Shown here one piece after another: positions 1 to 12,784 of a DNA stretch of 64,000 nt. The stretch is from contig CM071590.1 of NCBI GenBank assembly GCA_036429605.1, positions 4,278,001 to 4,342,000 of the forward strand. The letters run 5' to 3'. Each line of letters begins with the position of its first letter. Positions within the stretch are counted from its first letter, which is position 1. The translations under genes and the position numbers were made by a program. The notes beneath the pieces were generated by a model. It saw nothing but the letters and a program-made list of their open reading frames with translations, was not told the DNA's origin and did not search any database. Source of the stretch: Cladobotryum mycophilum. Taxonomy: Eukaryota > Ascomycota > Sordariomycetes > Hypocreales > Hypocreaceae.

Positions 1-3000
1 ACAAAAATTTGCTTCCCTTTGGGAGCTTGCGCACGTCGTCCTCTCCAATCCTCATGTCAAAGTTCACCAGCGTCTTGATAGGGTTGACTTCGACTCCGTA
101 CTCGGGGAGACCACAGTGCATTGTTTCGACAAACTTGATGGCTTTTGACTTGTCTAGGGTGATGAGGAGAAAATCATCAATCAATCTCATTAGCAAGCAA
201 TCCGGCGCACTCAGAAAGCCCAGATGCTGACTCTCCAGATCAGCATAAAAATAATTGCACATGAATGACGACAAAACCGAGCCCTGCGGGATTCCCTTCT
301 TCTGTCGATAATACTTCTTGCCGATCTTGACAATGTTCTGACCGACGTGCTGGGCCAGAAGATTTAGCAGAGTGTCTGAATCTTGAGCGGTTAACGATGA
401 ACTGTCGATAAAGACTGTATTCTTCTTATGCTTCCCGATACGACTTTCTAGTCTATCCAAGAGTGATGCAGACTCCCCTTCTTCCATGGCAGTTGCATGC
501 CACCGTTTGGTGGGCTTGGTGGCTGCTGAGCCGGGCTGTAGTGACAACCGTTCGCCGACTCTCATTTCGACGTGCTTGCTTACAAGGTATTGCTTTTGAC
601 GGGGAACAGAGCGCATGAGTTTGACGATGGCAGATTGTGGAATCGTGTCAAAAGCTGCCGTGACATCCAGCTTCACAAAGTAAAAGGCACGACTTTCGGA
701 ACCCAAAGTTTGCTTGAAGGACTTCAGCCGCTCATATATGTCACCAACTGCGAAAAGAGTCGACCCCAATTTGGATGGGTTCATGTCCTAACTCGGTCAG
801 CATAATGTCAGAACTGCGGCAAGCATCACTATCACCCTTTCGTGCCTCAACATCGTGTGAATTGGCAGGAGTACTCTGTTGATACTGGGTCCCAGAACTT
901 TGGCATCTTTGGCATGGCTCAAATACCTGCGTTTTAGATTCGTAATCGGACGCATTTTGCTGCCCTTGGGAAGTAGACGTATCTGGCTGAAGCCGAGCTG
1001 CCGGGAGTCGAGGATCTGCTTGGCCTCATCCAACTTGATTTCTTCAAACATACCCGCCTTGAGGTCTGACATTGCTGAATCTGCAACTAGTCTCCAGACA
1101 TCATGACGAAAGTAAAAGATTTGAAAGCGATGCGTGTTGGATTCCGTAACGTAAAAATTGCTTCTAATCAGGGGTATCAAGAGCGAATCGAAAACATAGT
1201 ACAGAAACTCATGGAATATTTCATATCGTTTATTGATATCCGTTTGGCTAGTCTTCTGACCTTGGCAGCCAGGCGGCTGAAGCCAAGCAACATCTGTGAT
1301 CTAGATAATGTCATGAGCATCGTCAAGCAGCATCAGCATGGAGGAGGAATTAGTCTACCTTGAAATCTTGCGCAATTTCGTGCAATGTGATGCCCTCAAA
1401 ACGACGCAGCTTGATGAAGTGGTCTATCTTGCGGAGAAACACCGCCCTATTATGGCTTTTCATGCCATCATCCCCCCAAAACCTGTCCGGGATGATCTTG
1501 GACAAGACGGCCTGACAGAAAGCTGACACGTGAGCATACGGTGATGCCAACTCTATCAACGAGCTGTACTCGAGTGAACGGATTGGTTGGGCGTTTGCAT
1601 GTCGTTTGCGAATATGCTTCTTCATTGGAGTTTGGTGCTGGGTAGAGCTCAAAGCAGAAGCTTCCTGCGTGCAGCCCTTCGATCCAGGCGTTGCCTTCTT
1701 CTGTTTGCTAGTATTGTCTATAACTGCCGGACAGTAATGCTTCAGTAGCTCGGAATAGGAGCAACGCCCGTGCAGAATCTGAAGTCGTTGAACCAATTCC
1801 TCCCCTATACCCCGAAGGCGTTTGGGTACTTTGGGGAGTCGTTTCTCAGATGACTTTTCTTTTCCTGGTCTCATAGCCTGGAGGATTTCATCCTCACGCA
1901 ATGTATAGTCTTGGAATTTCTGTACGGTCTGTTGGGCGTTGACTTCCGATGTAAAGACATTATGCAATCTAAATTGACGTGGAAATATGTACATTAAAAG
2001 TCGAATCTTGTTTCCATCGTTTTGCTCTTCAAGTTCCCTTGGGGCCTCGCTGCTGAGCCCCGTTTTGGTATCTGCTTGTTGGCGAGTATATGGAAGGCGG
2101 TTCAGGGCATCTGAGCTGTCAGTGATATCAGGCTAACGTGAAGATGGGGCGCAACAGGCTTACGGATGTGCTTGTAGCCGAAACGGATCAAACCTCTAGC
2201 CGTCAGTACCGGTTTTGCATAGAAGATTCTGCTCCGCACCAGCGTAATCTCTGACAACTTCCGCGCATTGCTGGTGGAGACTTCAGTTGAAGGCTTTCCG
2301 ACACCTTGAGCGGGGAGATCGAAAAGGGGAACTCCTACAGCCTGTCAGACAGCATTCAAATCGTCAGGTGACAGCTATCGATATACTCACCACTATGCTG
2401 GTAGTAGTTTTGCGAACCCGACTCGATTTTGACAAAGAGAGAACAGTCAACCAGCAGATTGATCATTACTTGTTCTCCCGATTGTCCAAGCAGAGCCAGG
2501 ATATGGGGCCAAGGCTCTTCTTTTAATGCCTTGACATGAAAGTTGGGCTGCAGGGCGATGATTCCAGGGATCAATGTGCGCCGTTCGGGCTCAGTTTTAC
2601 CACCTCTACGGAAACCATGACACAGGAGATGTTTGGGCCGGGCGCCTTGTTCTCTCAAAAAGAGCAGCCAGATGACGAAGTCGACAATCTGAACTACTTA
2701 GCCTACTTGCATTGTGCACATTGGGACGAGAAACACACCTCTGACTGATTAGCAATTGAGGATGATATTCCACCAGATATAGTCACACAAGATTCGTCTC
2801 CTTTTCGGGCAAAATGAAGCCATTGCTGCCACCTTGTCTCTTCATTCTCTGATGCGGATGTGGATGCTGATTCGGCTGCACAGACCAAAGCAGTATCAAG
2901 GACATTGGCCAGTCGACGTTCAAGGCTGGTACAATCTGGCTTTAAGCCCAACGTTGCAATCTTCTTCCGTCTTATTCTTGACGTACTGGGAAGCTTGGAG

Positions 3001-3149
3001 AGCACATGTTGTCTTAGTGTACGGACGATTGGGTAGTACCGTTCGAGTAGATCCCGCTTGACGGGTGAATCAAGGCGGTTTAGAGAGTCAGGGTCTTGAT
3101 GGCTCGACGCGTCATGGCTATTGAGCTTCCGTTTACTAGCCTTAGTCAT
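1..3149 (-). CDS. tert: telomerase reverse transcriptase (TERT), 3' end cut by window edge
   Basis: Catalytic subunit of telomerase; it copies telomeric repeats from the telomerase RNA in the nucleus. I read six exons on the minus strand: 3149-2739, 2688-2391, 2334-2164, 2110-1359, 1300-836 and 787-<1. Their phases agree throughout and give 961 codons before the edge. Introns are 48-58 nt with GT/AG ends. The N-terminal part shows the TEN/GQ-like block ending NYYQHSG (near 2400) and the ARGLIRFG...HIHALNR block. Motif T of the RNA-binding domain (AFCQAVLSKIIPDRFWG) lies near 1520-1460. The RT core follows: FYFRHDVW (motif 1, near 1115), LLPKGSKMRPI (motif 2, near 960), KLDVTAAFDTIPQ (motif A, near 670-635, with the first catalytic Asp), IPQGSVLSS (B', near 290-265), LIDDFLLIT (C, near 185-155, with the Asp pair) and GVEVNPIKTLVNF (D/E, near 100-60). 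The thumb (C-terminal extension) lies outside the window. No frame break was seen. Confidence 0.97.
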
Positions 3150-5259
3150 GTTCTTGGAAGATGACCAAAGTGGAACTATCGCGACATTGGCAGCTTGGAA
3201 GACGCCAAGTACGTACAGGCAGGTAGGTACTTGTAGTATGTACTTGATAAGAAACGCGTTGTACGGAGTAATTAATACCTAATTAATATGGTGTCAATGT
3301 TTGAACGAAGCTGTGGCTGAGACACGGGTTTGGTGTGGCTGATGCGTGTCACAAAGTGAGGCTTGAATGTTTTGCTGCTTCTTTGCCGAGAGATTGACCA
3401 GCTAAAATTGACAAGGTCAAGGTTCTGACGCGTCGGAGAGATCGAGATTGCGGATCGAGGGTTAAATTATGGGCACCTGGTCGCTGCTGAGTTTCTGCAG
3501 GGAGGCATGTGATGATATGAGAATTATTATTCCGGTGCCTGCAATAATACTTGTACGTGTGTGCTTGTATTAACGTGCCGAAGAAAAAGGAAAAACAGAT
3601 TTTATGCAAGCAAAAAGATGTTGCGGTGGACGTGGACAACTAATACATGGGTCATCTGCATTTGATTCTTGAATTTTCCCAGTCAGTGAGTGGCTTTATA
3701 GGCGTAGCATTTTGGAGGTAGCATTGCTTGCGAGGCTGAGATGGAAAAGAGTGCTAGAAAATTACTACTGCACCCACTGAGGTGCCTACTGAAGCAGCCC
3801 TACTGAAGCAGCCCTGTGTAGGGAGTAGGCACAGCTACTTAGTACTGATGAGCCCTGGAAGGGAGAGCGCAAAGGGGACGGGAAAGAAAAATTTCTTGGT
3901 CTAGAGAAACACGGGCCATGTGGAAAGGAAAAAAATAGAAAAAGGAAAAAGAAAAAGAACCGAAGCAATTCAATCGTCAAAATTCTTCCGAATGACTTGG
4001 TAAAAAAGAAAAGGGGATGATGATGTTGTTCTTATTTATTATTATAATTTCATCTCTCACCCTCTCCCCTTTCGCCGTATCCGTGCCAAGCATCGTCTGA
4101 TTGCTCTGCTGGGCCACCTCGATGAGAAAAAACTTGGATCCTTCCCGCCCCCCATCATCATCATCCACCCCCAAAAAGGTGGCTGCCGTCCAATCTACCC
4201 CTTGAATCCTCAGATAGATAGCTGTCTGTCTCCCAGGCCCGGCCAGTGCAGATCAGCCCATACGGGCGTCTTTTTAAATTACTACCAGACGGGAACCAGA
4301 AATAGTATTTCAGATGGGAAGAAACAATGCAAGCGAGCTATTAGAAGGGAACCAAATAATACCCGCAGTGTATGTAAGACACGATTAGTACTAGGTAGTC
4401 TAGCAGTATGTACATGCTTACCTAGTAGTATTATATAGATGCTATCTCTACCTAGGAGGTACCTATAATGTCGGGTATGATAGACTGGAAGAAAATGCAT
4501 TTGGATTGGATGAGTTAAAATGCCCACCAGCCACAAGGGCTCATGCCGGTGCAACTGAGGAGCGAGGCGGTTCAACTAAATTTATAGTTGGATAAGCCAA
4601 CTAAAATTTTCCCAATGAAGAGCTCTCCCCCTCCTGGGTGCCTCGTATCCATTTTTTTTTTTTACTTTGATTTTATAGTGAGCTCGGGGTGTGTTTTTCA
4701 TTTTTATGGAGTGCCATTTTACCAATCACCAGGGCTACTATGGACAAGGTATAGGCAAGTGTGCAGCGTGCAGTGTGCAGAGCGGTTACAGGCAATCAGA
4801 CAGGCATCCATCCAGTAAATGCATGTACCTGTATGTAGGCAATTTAGCACTGGACCTTCCCCCCCGGTCACTCACACTTCCCAAGGTTCCTAATGAATGT
4901 TCCCTCTATCGTAGCATCCAGACCAGTCGTTTCCCAGTTGCCCATATTCGATTGCCAACGCTACTAAAGATTGTGCCAATCACTTCCCTCCATCAATCAC
5001 TTGATCCCCTCTCGCCCACGTCTCACAAAGTTGCCAAATCCTACGTCAACGCTCAACCGTACACACATTCCCACCCCCATCGCCTAGGTATACGAGTAAT
5101 TATAGTACCGTACCCAAAAAGCCAAGGGTCCCCCCAACGCCAAACGCCCAACGCATCGATGCTTGCTGGTGCTGCGTGGGCCTCTCGTCGTGCCCTGACC
5201 AGTCGCTCCGCCAGAGCAGCCTGACTGATGTTCAGGCCTGGCCAGGTTCAGTTCCCACC
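3150..5259. other. divergent intergenic region TERT / RhoGEF
   Basis: About 2.1 kb between two head-to-head genes, so it must hold both promoters and both 5' leaders. No ORF in it resembles a known protein. It contains A/T homopolymer tracts (for example around 3930-3960 and 4652-4664), one copy of the dispersed motif TACGGAGTA (3262-3270), and a C-rich, pyrimidine-rich stretch (about 4855-5170) leading into the RhoGEF start, which is probably its 5' leader. No RNA gene was seen. Confidence 0.7.
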
Positions 5260-8200
5260 ATGGACCCGGACCCGGACGTTGGCCTGCGAGACACCCGCAA
5301 TGGCATCCACGACCCCCATTCGCACCCTCGCCAGCTCTCCCGTCTCGACGACCACGACCCCTCGAGTGCTTCCGTGTCCTACTCGACTACCAATCACGAC
5401 AGTCCTGCCTCCTCTGCCAGCACCACTGCCACCAATACCAATGCCCAAGTCCTGGCCCATCATGCCGCTGCCACCTTAGAACCCGACGATTTTTACAAGA
5501 CGTACCGTGACTCGAGTCCCAACAGCAGCGAACCGGAGAGCCTCCCAATGACAACCTCCTCCTCCCTCCCGCAGCCAACTTTGCGTCCCAACGGCGAGGG
5601 GGCTGCTGCGAGGCATCTCCAATTACCCGCCACCCGCAACCTTCCTCGACAAAACTTGCGTTCCGCCTCGAGTCCTCTCGATTCCAGATCAGCCGCAACG
5701 TCCCTGAGATCCTCTAAACCTAGTCAGCCAAGCGTCAAGGATCTAAAGAAACGTTTCGACCAGAACAGTAGTGCCAATTCCACCCAAAGAACTCCTCCCT
5801 TGCGTCATGATGTACCGACACGTCTAAGACAAGATCCCTCCAAGTTGAAGCCACAGACTAGCCCGACGGCATACACAAACCTTCGCGTTGCTTCAATTTC
5901 GTCGAGAGAAACGCAAACTTCATCATCATCGCCTCTTGGCCGTTCGCAAAGGCCCAAGTATGTTGCACAGGATCAAGTATCGAACAGCTCACAGTCCTTC
6001 GCCAGCCGCGTTGCCAAACCTCGAACCGCCGCTAACAGAAACTCAATTAACTCCAAATCCATGACACATCTATCACGCAAGTCTCCACCAGAACCGTCCT
6101 TACCGCAGCCGCCTTCCCCAAAACTTACTTCCAGGTCCCCCGGTCTCCTATTCGGGGAAATCCTACCTGAACAGGACGAAACCCCAATTGCCGGCTTCGG
6201 CATCGAGGATATCCGTCCAAGAAGGACTTCCGATTCGAGCGTTCATGGACTTCTGGCGCACCAACGCAGCTTTACTGACCCCGATGCTGAGCCAGCATCT
6301 CCCTCCACTTGGTATCGCAGCGCACAAGCCAGCCAGGAAGCAGTATCAAAGGTTCACGGGCGATCCCAAAGCGACATCTCTACATCGAAATCTTCGACGC
6401 CGATTGTTCGTAAGCCAGCCCCACGAATCTCACTATCATCGAGTACCACTCTACCCACGCCCCCCTCGAGATTACCCGTGTCCGTCAGAAGATTAAATAG
6501 TCCAACCAACTCGAGTCCATCGTCTACCCGCTCCAATTCACCCTCTGCACACAAGAGAACCCAGGTGAGCGGTAAAACATCATCCAAAACCAGCCCCACA
6601 GCGTCTGGGACGAAAACACCGACTGGGCGTAAAGGGCCTCCCCCAAGCTTGATTACACCGATCAACAATAATCGGCTCCAAGCATACATTGCCGAGAGGC
6701 CCCCCAAACTTTCACCGCCATTGAGGAGTTCTCGACCACGGCAGCCTGTCTCCGTGGCGTCAACAGCAAGCTCTCGGATGAAGGAAACAAGAAGGGCAAG
6801 GTCACCCACCCGACTTAATGCCAAGGACTCCTCGTCAAAGTTCACTGACGCGGCGAGACGGAGAAAATTATCAGTTGGTCCAATAGACTTCGAGCAGCGT
6901 CGAGAACATATCAGATTAGCATATACGAAGTCGATCCGCGAGAGCCAGGTTTTTGAGGATCGTCTAAAGGCCGCTGCGGAGAAGAGGCGAAAGGATATGG
7001 AGGCAGTTGCAGAGGCCGAAGCTGCTTCAAAGGCCGGGCTAGAAACTTCCACAGCGAATAGTGACTCTGGGGATAGTACGTCTGGGGAACACGATACGAG
7101 CGCTAATACACAGGGCTCAATGGAGGAGCCCATAACAGAGTCAGCCTTGGAAGACTTAACCGAGTCTAGTTCAGGGGGAGAAAATATCCCTAATACTTCT
7201 CTGACAATATCCACAGACGTCGCCTCACAAAAGGCGGCGGAGCTCTCAGTTGGTGAGGACGACTCACCAACCCTGGGCATGCCAGGAAGTTTTCCCAGCC
7301 TCCTACCACCCATCGATACCGTGGACCGACCTCTGTCTATTATCTCTGCAGTGACCGAGTTCGATATGGAACCTCAGACCGAGGCTCCTGTACCAGCACA
7401 ACCACCTACAAGCATCTCCATCACATTTACTCAGCCTTCTAATTCTCATATACCCCCACCGATACAAACTCGGTCCGAGTATCACTACGCTTACGAAGAA
7501 GAAATACTGTCGCCAAGGCAACTGCCGGCAGCTCACATAACTAGTCCATTAACCTCTCCACCAGCTACGACACAAAATTTCAGCTCAAGTTCCATTGTCC
7601 CAGGTACGCATCCTGATACGATAAATGGAAGCCAAGATTTCGCGACAACGTACGAGACGATAGTCACGATATTACCACCGTCCCAAGACGAGCATCATAC
7701 TTCAAGGGTCCCGGACGTGTCAATACCATTCCCAAGACTGGATGTCCACGATGACTCGGATTGTCAGTCGGAGATCGACGGTTTGCATGCCGCCCGGCAG
7801 AACGGCCACGCTGATAATGACGATAACGCAACGGATGCTTGCACCGAAGACATGGATGATCGTGACATTGAAGAACGACAGTCTTCGTATCCGTATGGCG
7901 ATCAACAGTCATCTCATCGGCCATCCACATGCGAATCGTCCGAAATAGAAACATTCGATGACCTTTTATATCCCTCTTATGATCAACCATCGTCATTTGA
8001 CCCATCTAGCAGATTGATGGTTCCATCTTCGGGGTTACGGAACGACAGATTAAGTCGCCAATCGGCATGGACTGACTTTTCCATCGAAAGTACAGATCAT
8101 TCTGACGCCTCTAACTCTCCAACGATGCAAATTGGACAATCAGCATTCAGCCAATTAAACAACCTTGATAGTACAGAAATATCTACGCATGACTCCTCTT

Positions 8201-11026
8201 CAATGAGTATTCCTTATGACTCCATGGTTCGCCCCTCCACGGAATCAGCTCGATCATCCGCCAACGTCAACCCAAAGCGCTTACCGGAGCTTGACACTGG
8301 GAAGGGGTTCTCGGTGCCATATTTATCGCCAAGCGCAAGTAAGAGTACTTCATATCTTCCATCACCAAGCCATGAACCACCTCCCGTTCCCATCTCCGGT
8401 CCAGGCTCTGCTCTGAACTCGAGAACATCGAGCGTTTTCTACGAGCAATCGCAGTATGGGAGCACACTATTGAACTCGGAGCGGGAAAGCGGAGAGTTCA
8501 TGTCTCATTTAGAGACGCCCCAATCTATGGATATTACGTCCATAGAGACGAGCGATCAATACTTCGAGAGTAAAACATTTGTCGATAGTGATTCAAAATC
8601 TGTAAACCAAGAAAGCGAAGAACTCGATAGCAAAGAGCGGCACCGCTTAGTTCAGCGCAGAAATGTCATCAAAGAACTAGTCGACACAGAGGCCGTCTTT
8701 GTTAGAGATATGAATATTGTCGAGGAGATTTACAAGGGCACGGCCGAGGCCTGTCCTAAACTTGATTCCAAGACTGTCAAGCTCATATTCCGAAACAGCG
8801 ACGACATTATCGAATTCCACACCTCTTTTCTAACCCAGCTCAAGGATGCAGTTGCCGATGTTTATATCCCCAAGGGTCCACGTTCGCACATGTCTCGAGA
8901 AGAGTCAATTTATTCAGAAACAAGCCAAACCTCTTCTAATGATCTCAGTGATGCTAGAGACAGAACAACCTCTCTCGGCCCCATCTTCCAGACCAACATG
9001 GAAAAGATGAAGCTAGCTCATGAGGGTTTCTTAAGGAACAGTGATCAGGCCGCCAAGAGGCTAATTCAAATCCAACAAGATTCAACCGTCAATGTGTGGT
9101 TGAATGAGTGTAACGAGGTGGCCAAAGACCTCACAGCGGCCTGGGACCTTGATTCCCTTCTCATCAAACCGATGCAAAGGATTACCAAGTACCCAAATCT
9201 CATCATGACACTCCTCCAACATACTCCCCAGGATCATCCGGATCGAGAGGCGCTGGTGACAGCCAAAGACGCTTTGGAAGAGGCAATCATTGAAATCAAC
9301 AAAACAAAAAAGAACTTTGAGCTGGTCGGACAGATTGTAGGTCGGAAGCGGAAGGAGTCAGATGTGAAAGCTGGCCTAGCACGTGCCTTTGGTAAGAGAG
9401 TGGACAAGCTCCAAGGAGGCAATCGCCCGCCAGAAGATCCAGAGTACGCCAAACTAGAGGAGAGGTTCAGTGACGACTACCTACGGCTGCAAGTAGTATT
9501 ACGCGATGTCGAGTTTTACACAAGACAGGTTTCAGCCTACGTTCATGAATTCCTGCAATACCTATCCGCTATCGAACTTGTTATGAGACTTCAGCCAGGC
9601 AGCTACCCCGAACTTGAGAGCAAGTGGGTTCAATTCAATATTTCCATCAGGGATCTTGAAAAGGTCGCATTGGAGCAACATGTAAGTTCAATCAATCCGC
9701 CCTCTCACATGGAGACGCAACTAACAGGCACAGTTACAACAAGTTCGGAAACACGTCATTGAGCCGTTTGAGCATGTAATTAAGGCTTACGGCAACCCTT
9801 CACTGGCTATGAAGAAGCGACAGAAGCGTCGCATGGTATGGGAACGATCTGAACAGCTCAAGCGCGCAGGCAAGAGCATCGACCCCAAGCTCAAGGAACT
9901 TGTAGAGCAGTACGAGGCACTAAATGATACGCTTCTCAAAGAGCTCCCCAAATTGTCGGCACTGACGGAGAAGGTGGGTCACATTTGTCTTGGGAACCTG
10001 ATCAATATCCAAACCGACTGGTACGGAATATGGAAGGAGAAGATGAAGACGGTATTGAACGACGCTCCGGAGATACCTGAGATTGAGGAAATCGTATCAA
10101 CCTTTCAACGAGATTTCCCCTATGCCAACGAGCACCTGGCGAATATCGGTATTATTAATCCATCATACTGGGGCAGAGCCTCTCAATCAACAGCAAGCGG
10201 CGATGATGGTTTTCTCAAGGCAATGCCACGGCCATCTGAGGACAGTCGAGGACGAGGTCTCTCTGTAAATGGTGAGACAGCGCCTGTTCTACCTCCGCCA
10301 GACTTTGGGAAGCGGCATAGTGGATCATTCGCGCTGTCTCCAACAGCGGTCCCAGGCGGAAACGGTGGTGCCGTCGCCGGCAGCGCACCCAGCCCTCACC
10401 AATACTACTACAAAGACTATTATACCACCTATCAACCTAGTTTGGCGTCACCAAGGTCGGTTGAGGTGTCGGGAAGCTCCCGGTCATTTATGGGAACTGG
10501 GCAGGCATCAACGCGCCCCAGCACAGGCAGAAGTTTTGATTCCGGGGCAATGCCTAGGCGTAGCACCGAGTCTGCTCCTCTAGCGCGCCGCGATTCGAGT
10601 GCAACATTCAATTCAGTCCACCAACCTCAGGAAAGCAGCAGGTTCTCTAATTTGTTCCACTCAGCTCTACCACTACCTGATGGACCTGAGGAGAGCCAGC
10701 TGTCTTCAAGGGCATCTTCACGCGAACGTTCTCATGGTGCTGATGGGTATAACATACTCTGGCTAGCAGCGTCGTTATTCGAGTTCAACATTGCAACAAC
10801 AAAGCACGAGGCAGGATATCCTTATCTGACCTACCAAGCTGGAGAAGTAAGTTGACAGACCCTGGTGTTTCGGCAAGATTTGAGTGTACTAATTTCCTTC
10901 CTTCTACAGATTTTCGATGTCATTGCCGAGAAAGGCGAGCTTTGGTTGGCAAAGAACCAGGACGACCCAACAGATCAAGTGGGCTGGATCTGGTCCAAGC
11001 ATTTTGCGAAGTTGGCCGACTCATAG
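5260..11026 (+). CDS. RhoGEF with DH, BAR and C-terminal SH3 domains (Tuba / dynamin-binding-protein-like)
   Basis: Predicted guanine nucleotide exchange factor for a Rho-family GTPase, probably Cdc42 by analogy with DH-BAR exchange factors such as S. pombe Gef1, acting at the cell cortex in polarity or septation. Exons 5260-9681, 9734-10846 and 10910-11026 join in frame to give 1,883 aa; the introns are 52 and 63 nt, the second with a TACTAAT branch site. Residues 1-1120 are Ser/Thr/Pro-rich and look disordered. The DH domain is about 1125-1370 (it begins near KELVDTEAVFVRDMN and contains LIKPMQRITKYPNLI). A BAR-like helical region follows (about 1380-1660). The SH3 domain is about 1815-1883 (ALYDF-like SLFEFN, then GELWLAKN and GWIWSKHF). 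I chose the ATG at 5260 because its context CCCACCATGG is strong; an in-frame ATG at 5176 would add 28 residues. There is no PH domain, as expected when BAR replaces it. Confidence 0.93.
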
Positions 11027-12784
11027 ACAGCGAACAGCATGAATGAAATTTTACTACGGCGTTGGCGCGCGGCAGGAAAGAGAAAAAAACCATTTCGACG
11101 GATTGATTTACTACTAGGACATTAGGAAGATGCATCAGGAAAGATGCGTGTGTACACCAAAGGCATTAAGGGACTGGCAGCCAGGCGTTTCCTTTATTTA
11201 TTTCCCTCCTTTTTTTTTACCATCTCTTTTGTTTTCTTTACTAAGTTTTCCTTTTCTTCTTTTTCCCTTTCTTTTTTCTTTTTCTTTGACACATGCGTCT
11301 ACTTAGCAAAAATGATGTGAAGTATGATGGCTGGTATCAGAGATGGGAAGATTTGGGTCATCTCCGACCCTTGTTACGCCCTCCTCGAATCACGTTGCTC
11401 TTTTTCATTCTGAGCAAAATCACGGTCGACTGGGGTTTATGGTTGCTGGATTTAGGAGAATGGAGAAGGAGTTTTCTTTTTTTCCCCAAGGCGTTGGCAA
11501 GCTGCCAGGTGTAAGGCGCGCGTGATCGCAACCAGGTTCAATGACAGAAGATCATAGTGTGTGGGGGTGTTGACTCATACAAGAGTATGTAGTGAAGAGT
11601 TTTATTGAGTTGAGGATACCATCAAATGATTTATTACAAAACTCGATAGTTAATGTGATAGTTTAACCTCTAATCCATGTCTGGGCAAGGTATGAGTACA
11701 GGGTGAGAGTGACAAATTACCACTTCCGGTCAGAAATCAATAGTGTTGAAAGAGGAAAGGAGCATTAGCAGTGAGCAAGCAAGCTTATCCCATCGATCGT
11801 ATGATTGTAAACCGTAGATGAAGATTTCTCCGTTCAAGGGTGTTTATTGTTGTCTTGGGGTTCAAGCATCGGACAACTTGACTAGTCCCACAAGTACGAG
11901 TAGCAAAACACTGAAGGCTGACCTGGTTTTCTCTTTTCCATGCTAGCTCCGGGACCTTTTGTCACTCAAGGGCTTATTGCAGGGGCAGGCCAGGCTATTC
12001 TATAATACGGAACTATAAGGTCTTTCCCCCTCCCCTTCTCTCTCTCTCTTCACAAATGGATAGATCATCAACTTGAACCTGGATGTGGACCTAGATATAG
12101 ACGAGCCTTGTGCATATATCACAGGGTACATGCATGATGCGAGAGTGTGAAAGGATGATGAAATCCGGGGAAATGAGGTATCATACGGAGAAGAAATCAG
12201 GAGTCATAAAAGGACTGGAATCACGGATACCTAACCAGAGGAGTCGACTAGGAATAATAAGCAATGATGAGAAAAAACCCTGGAGGTCCAAGCCTCTAGG
12301 TACTCAAATACCCCCAACAGGGTTAGCGTAGAGTCCCTTCCAAGGTTAGGTACCTGTAATTTGCACTGAGCCAAGCACCCCCAAGAGACTGCTTTCAGCG
12401 CTCGAGACCACTAATTAGCCTAACCCATCTCCCCTAACAGAGCTCCAGCTCCTTGCATTAGGGGGCTCCTTCCGGTTGTCTTGCCTTATCTACTCCGTCC
12501 TTGGACTTAATAGCCGCAAGGCAATTCGATCGATTCATTCCTTCCCGCCCTTTGTTATGGATCAATCCCTCCTCATCACTGCTCAACTCTACTTGTAGGA
12601 TCCCAACCCAACACACTCACACAGTCACACACAGTCAAGTCACACACACCATCATCATCACCATCACAATTACCACCTAGCCATGCATTTTGGCGTGACC
12701 TAGCACAGGGGAACTATTTTCTACAAGTGCCTTGGTCCTCGTTTTATTAGGTGGCATCAAGGGTGTCGTTGCAACGCGGCGAGC
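11027..12784. other. intergenic region RhoGEF / transporter
   Basis: About 1.76 kb holding the 3' end of the RhoGEF transcript and the promoter and leader of the transporter. A strongly T/C-rich stretch at 11190-11290 follows the RhoGEF stop and may be part of its 3' UTR. A CA/CAT-rich stretch at 12605-12670 precedes the transporter. Small ORFs here have no recognisable similarity. No RNA gene or mobile element was seen. Confidence 0.65.

Noticed and set aside
6354..7313. 319-aa minus-strand ORF inside the RhoGEF gene
   Set aside because: Antisense of the Ser/Thr-rich N-terminal region of the RhoGEF; no known domain.
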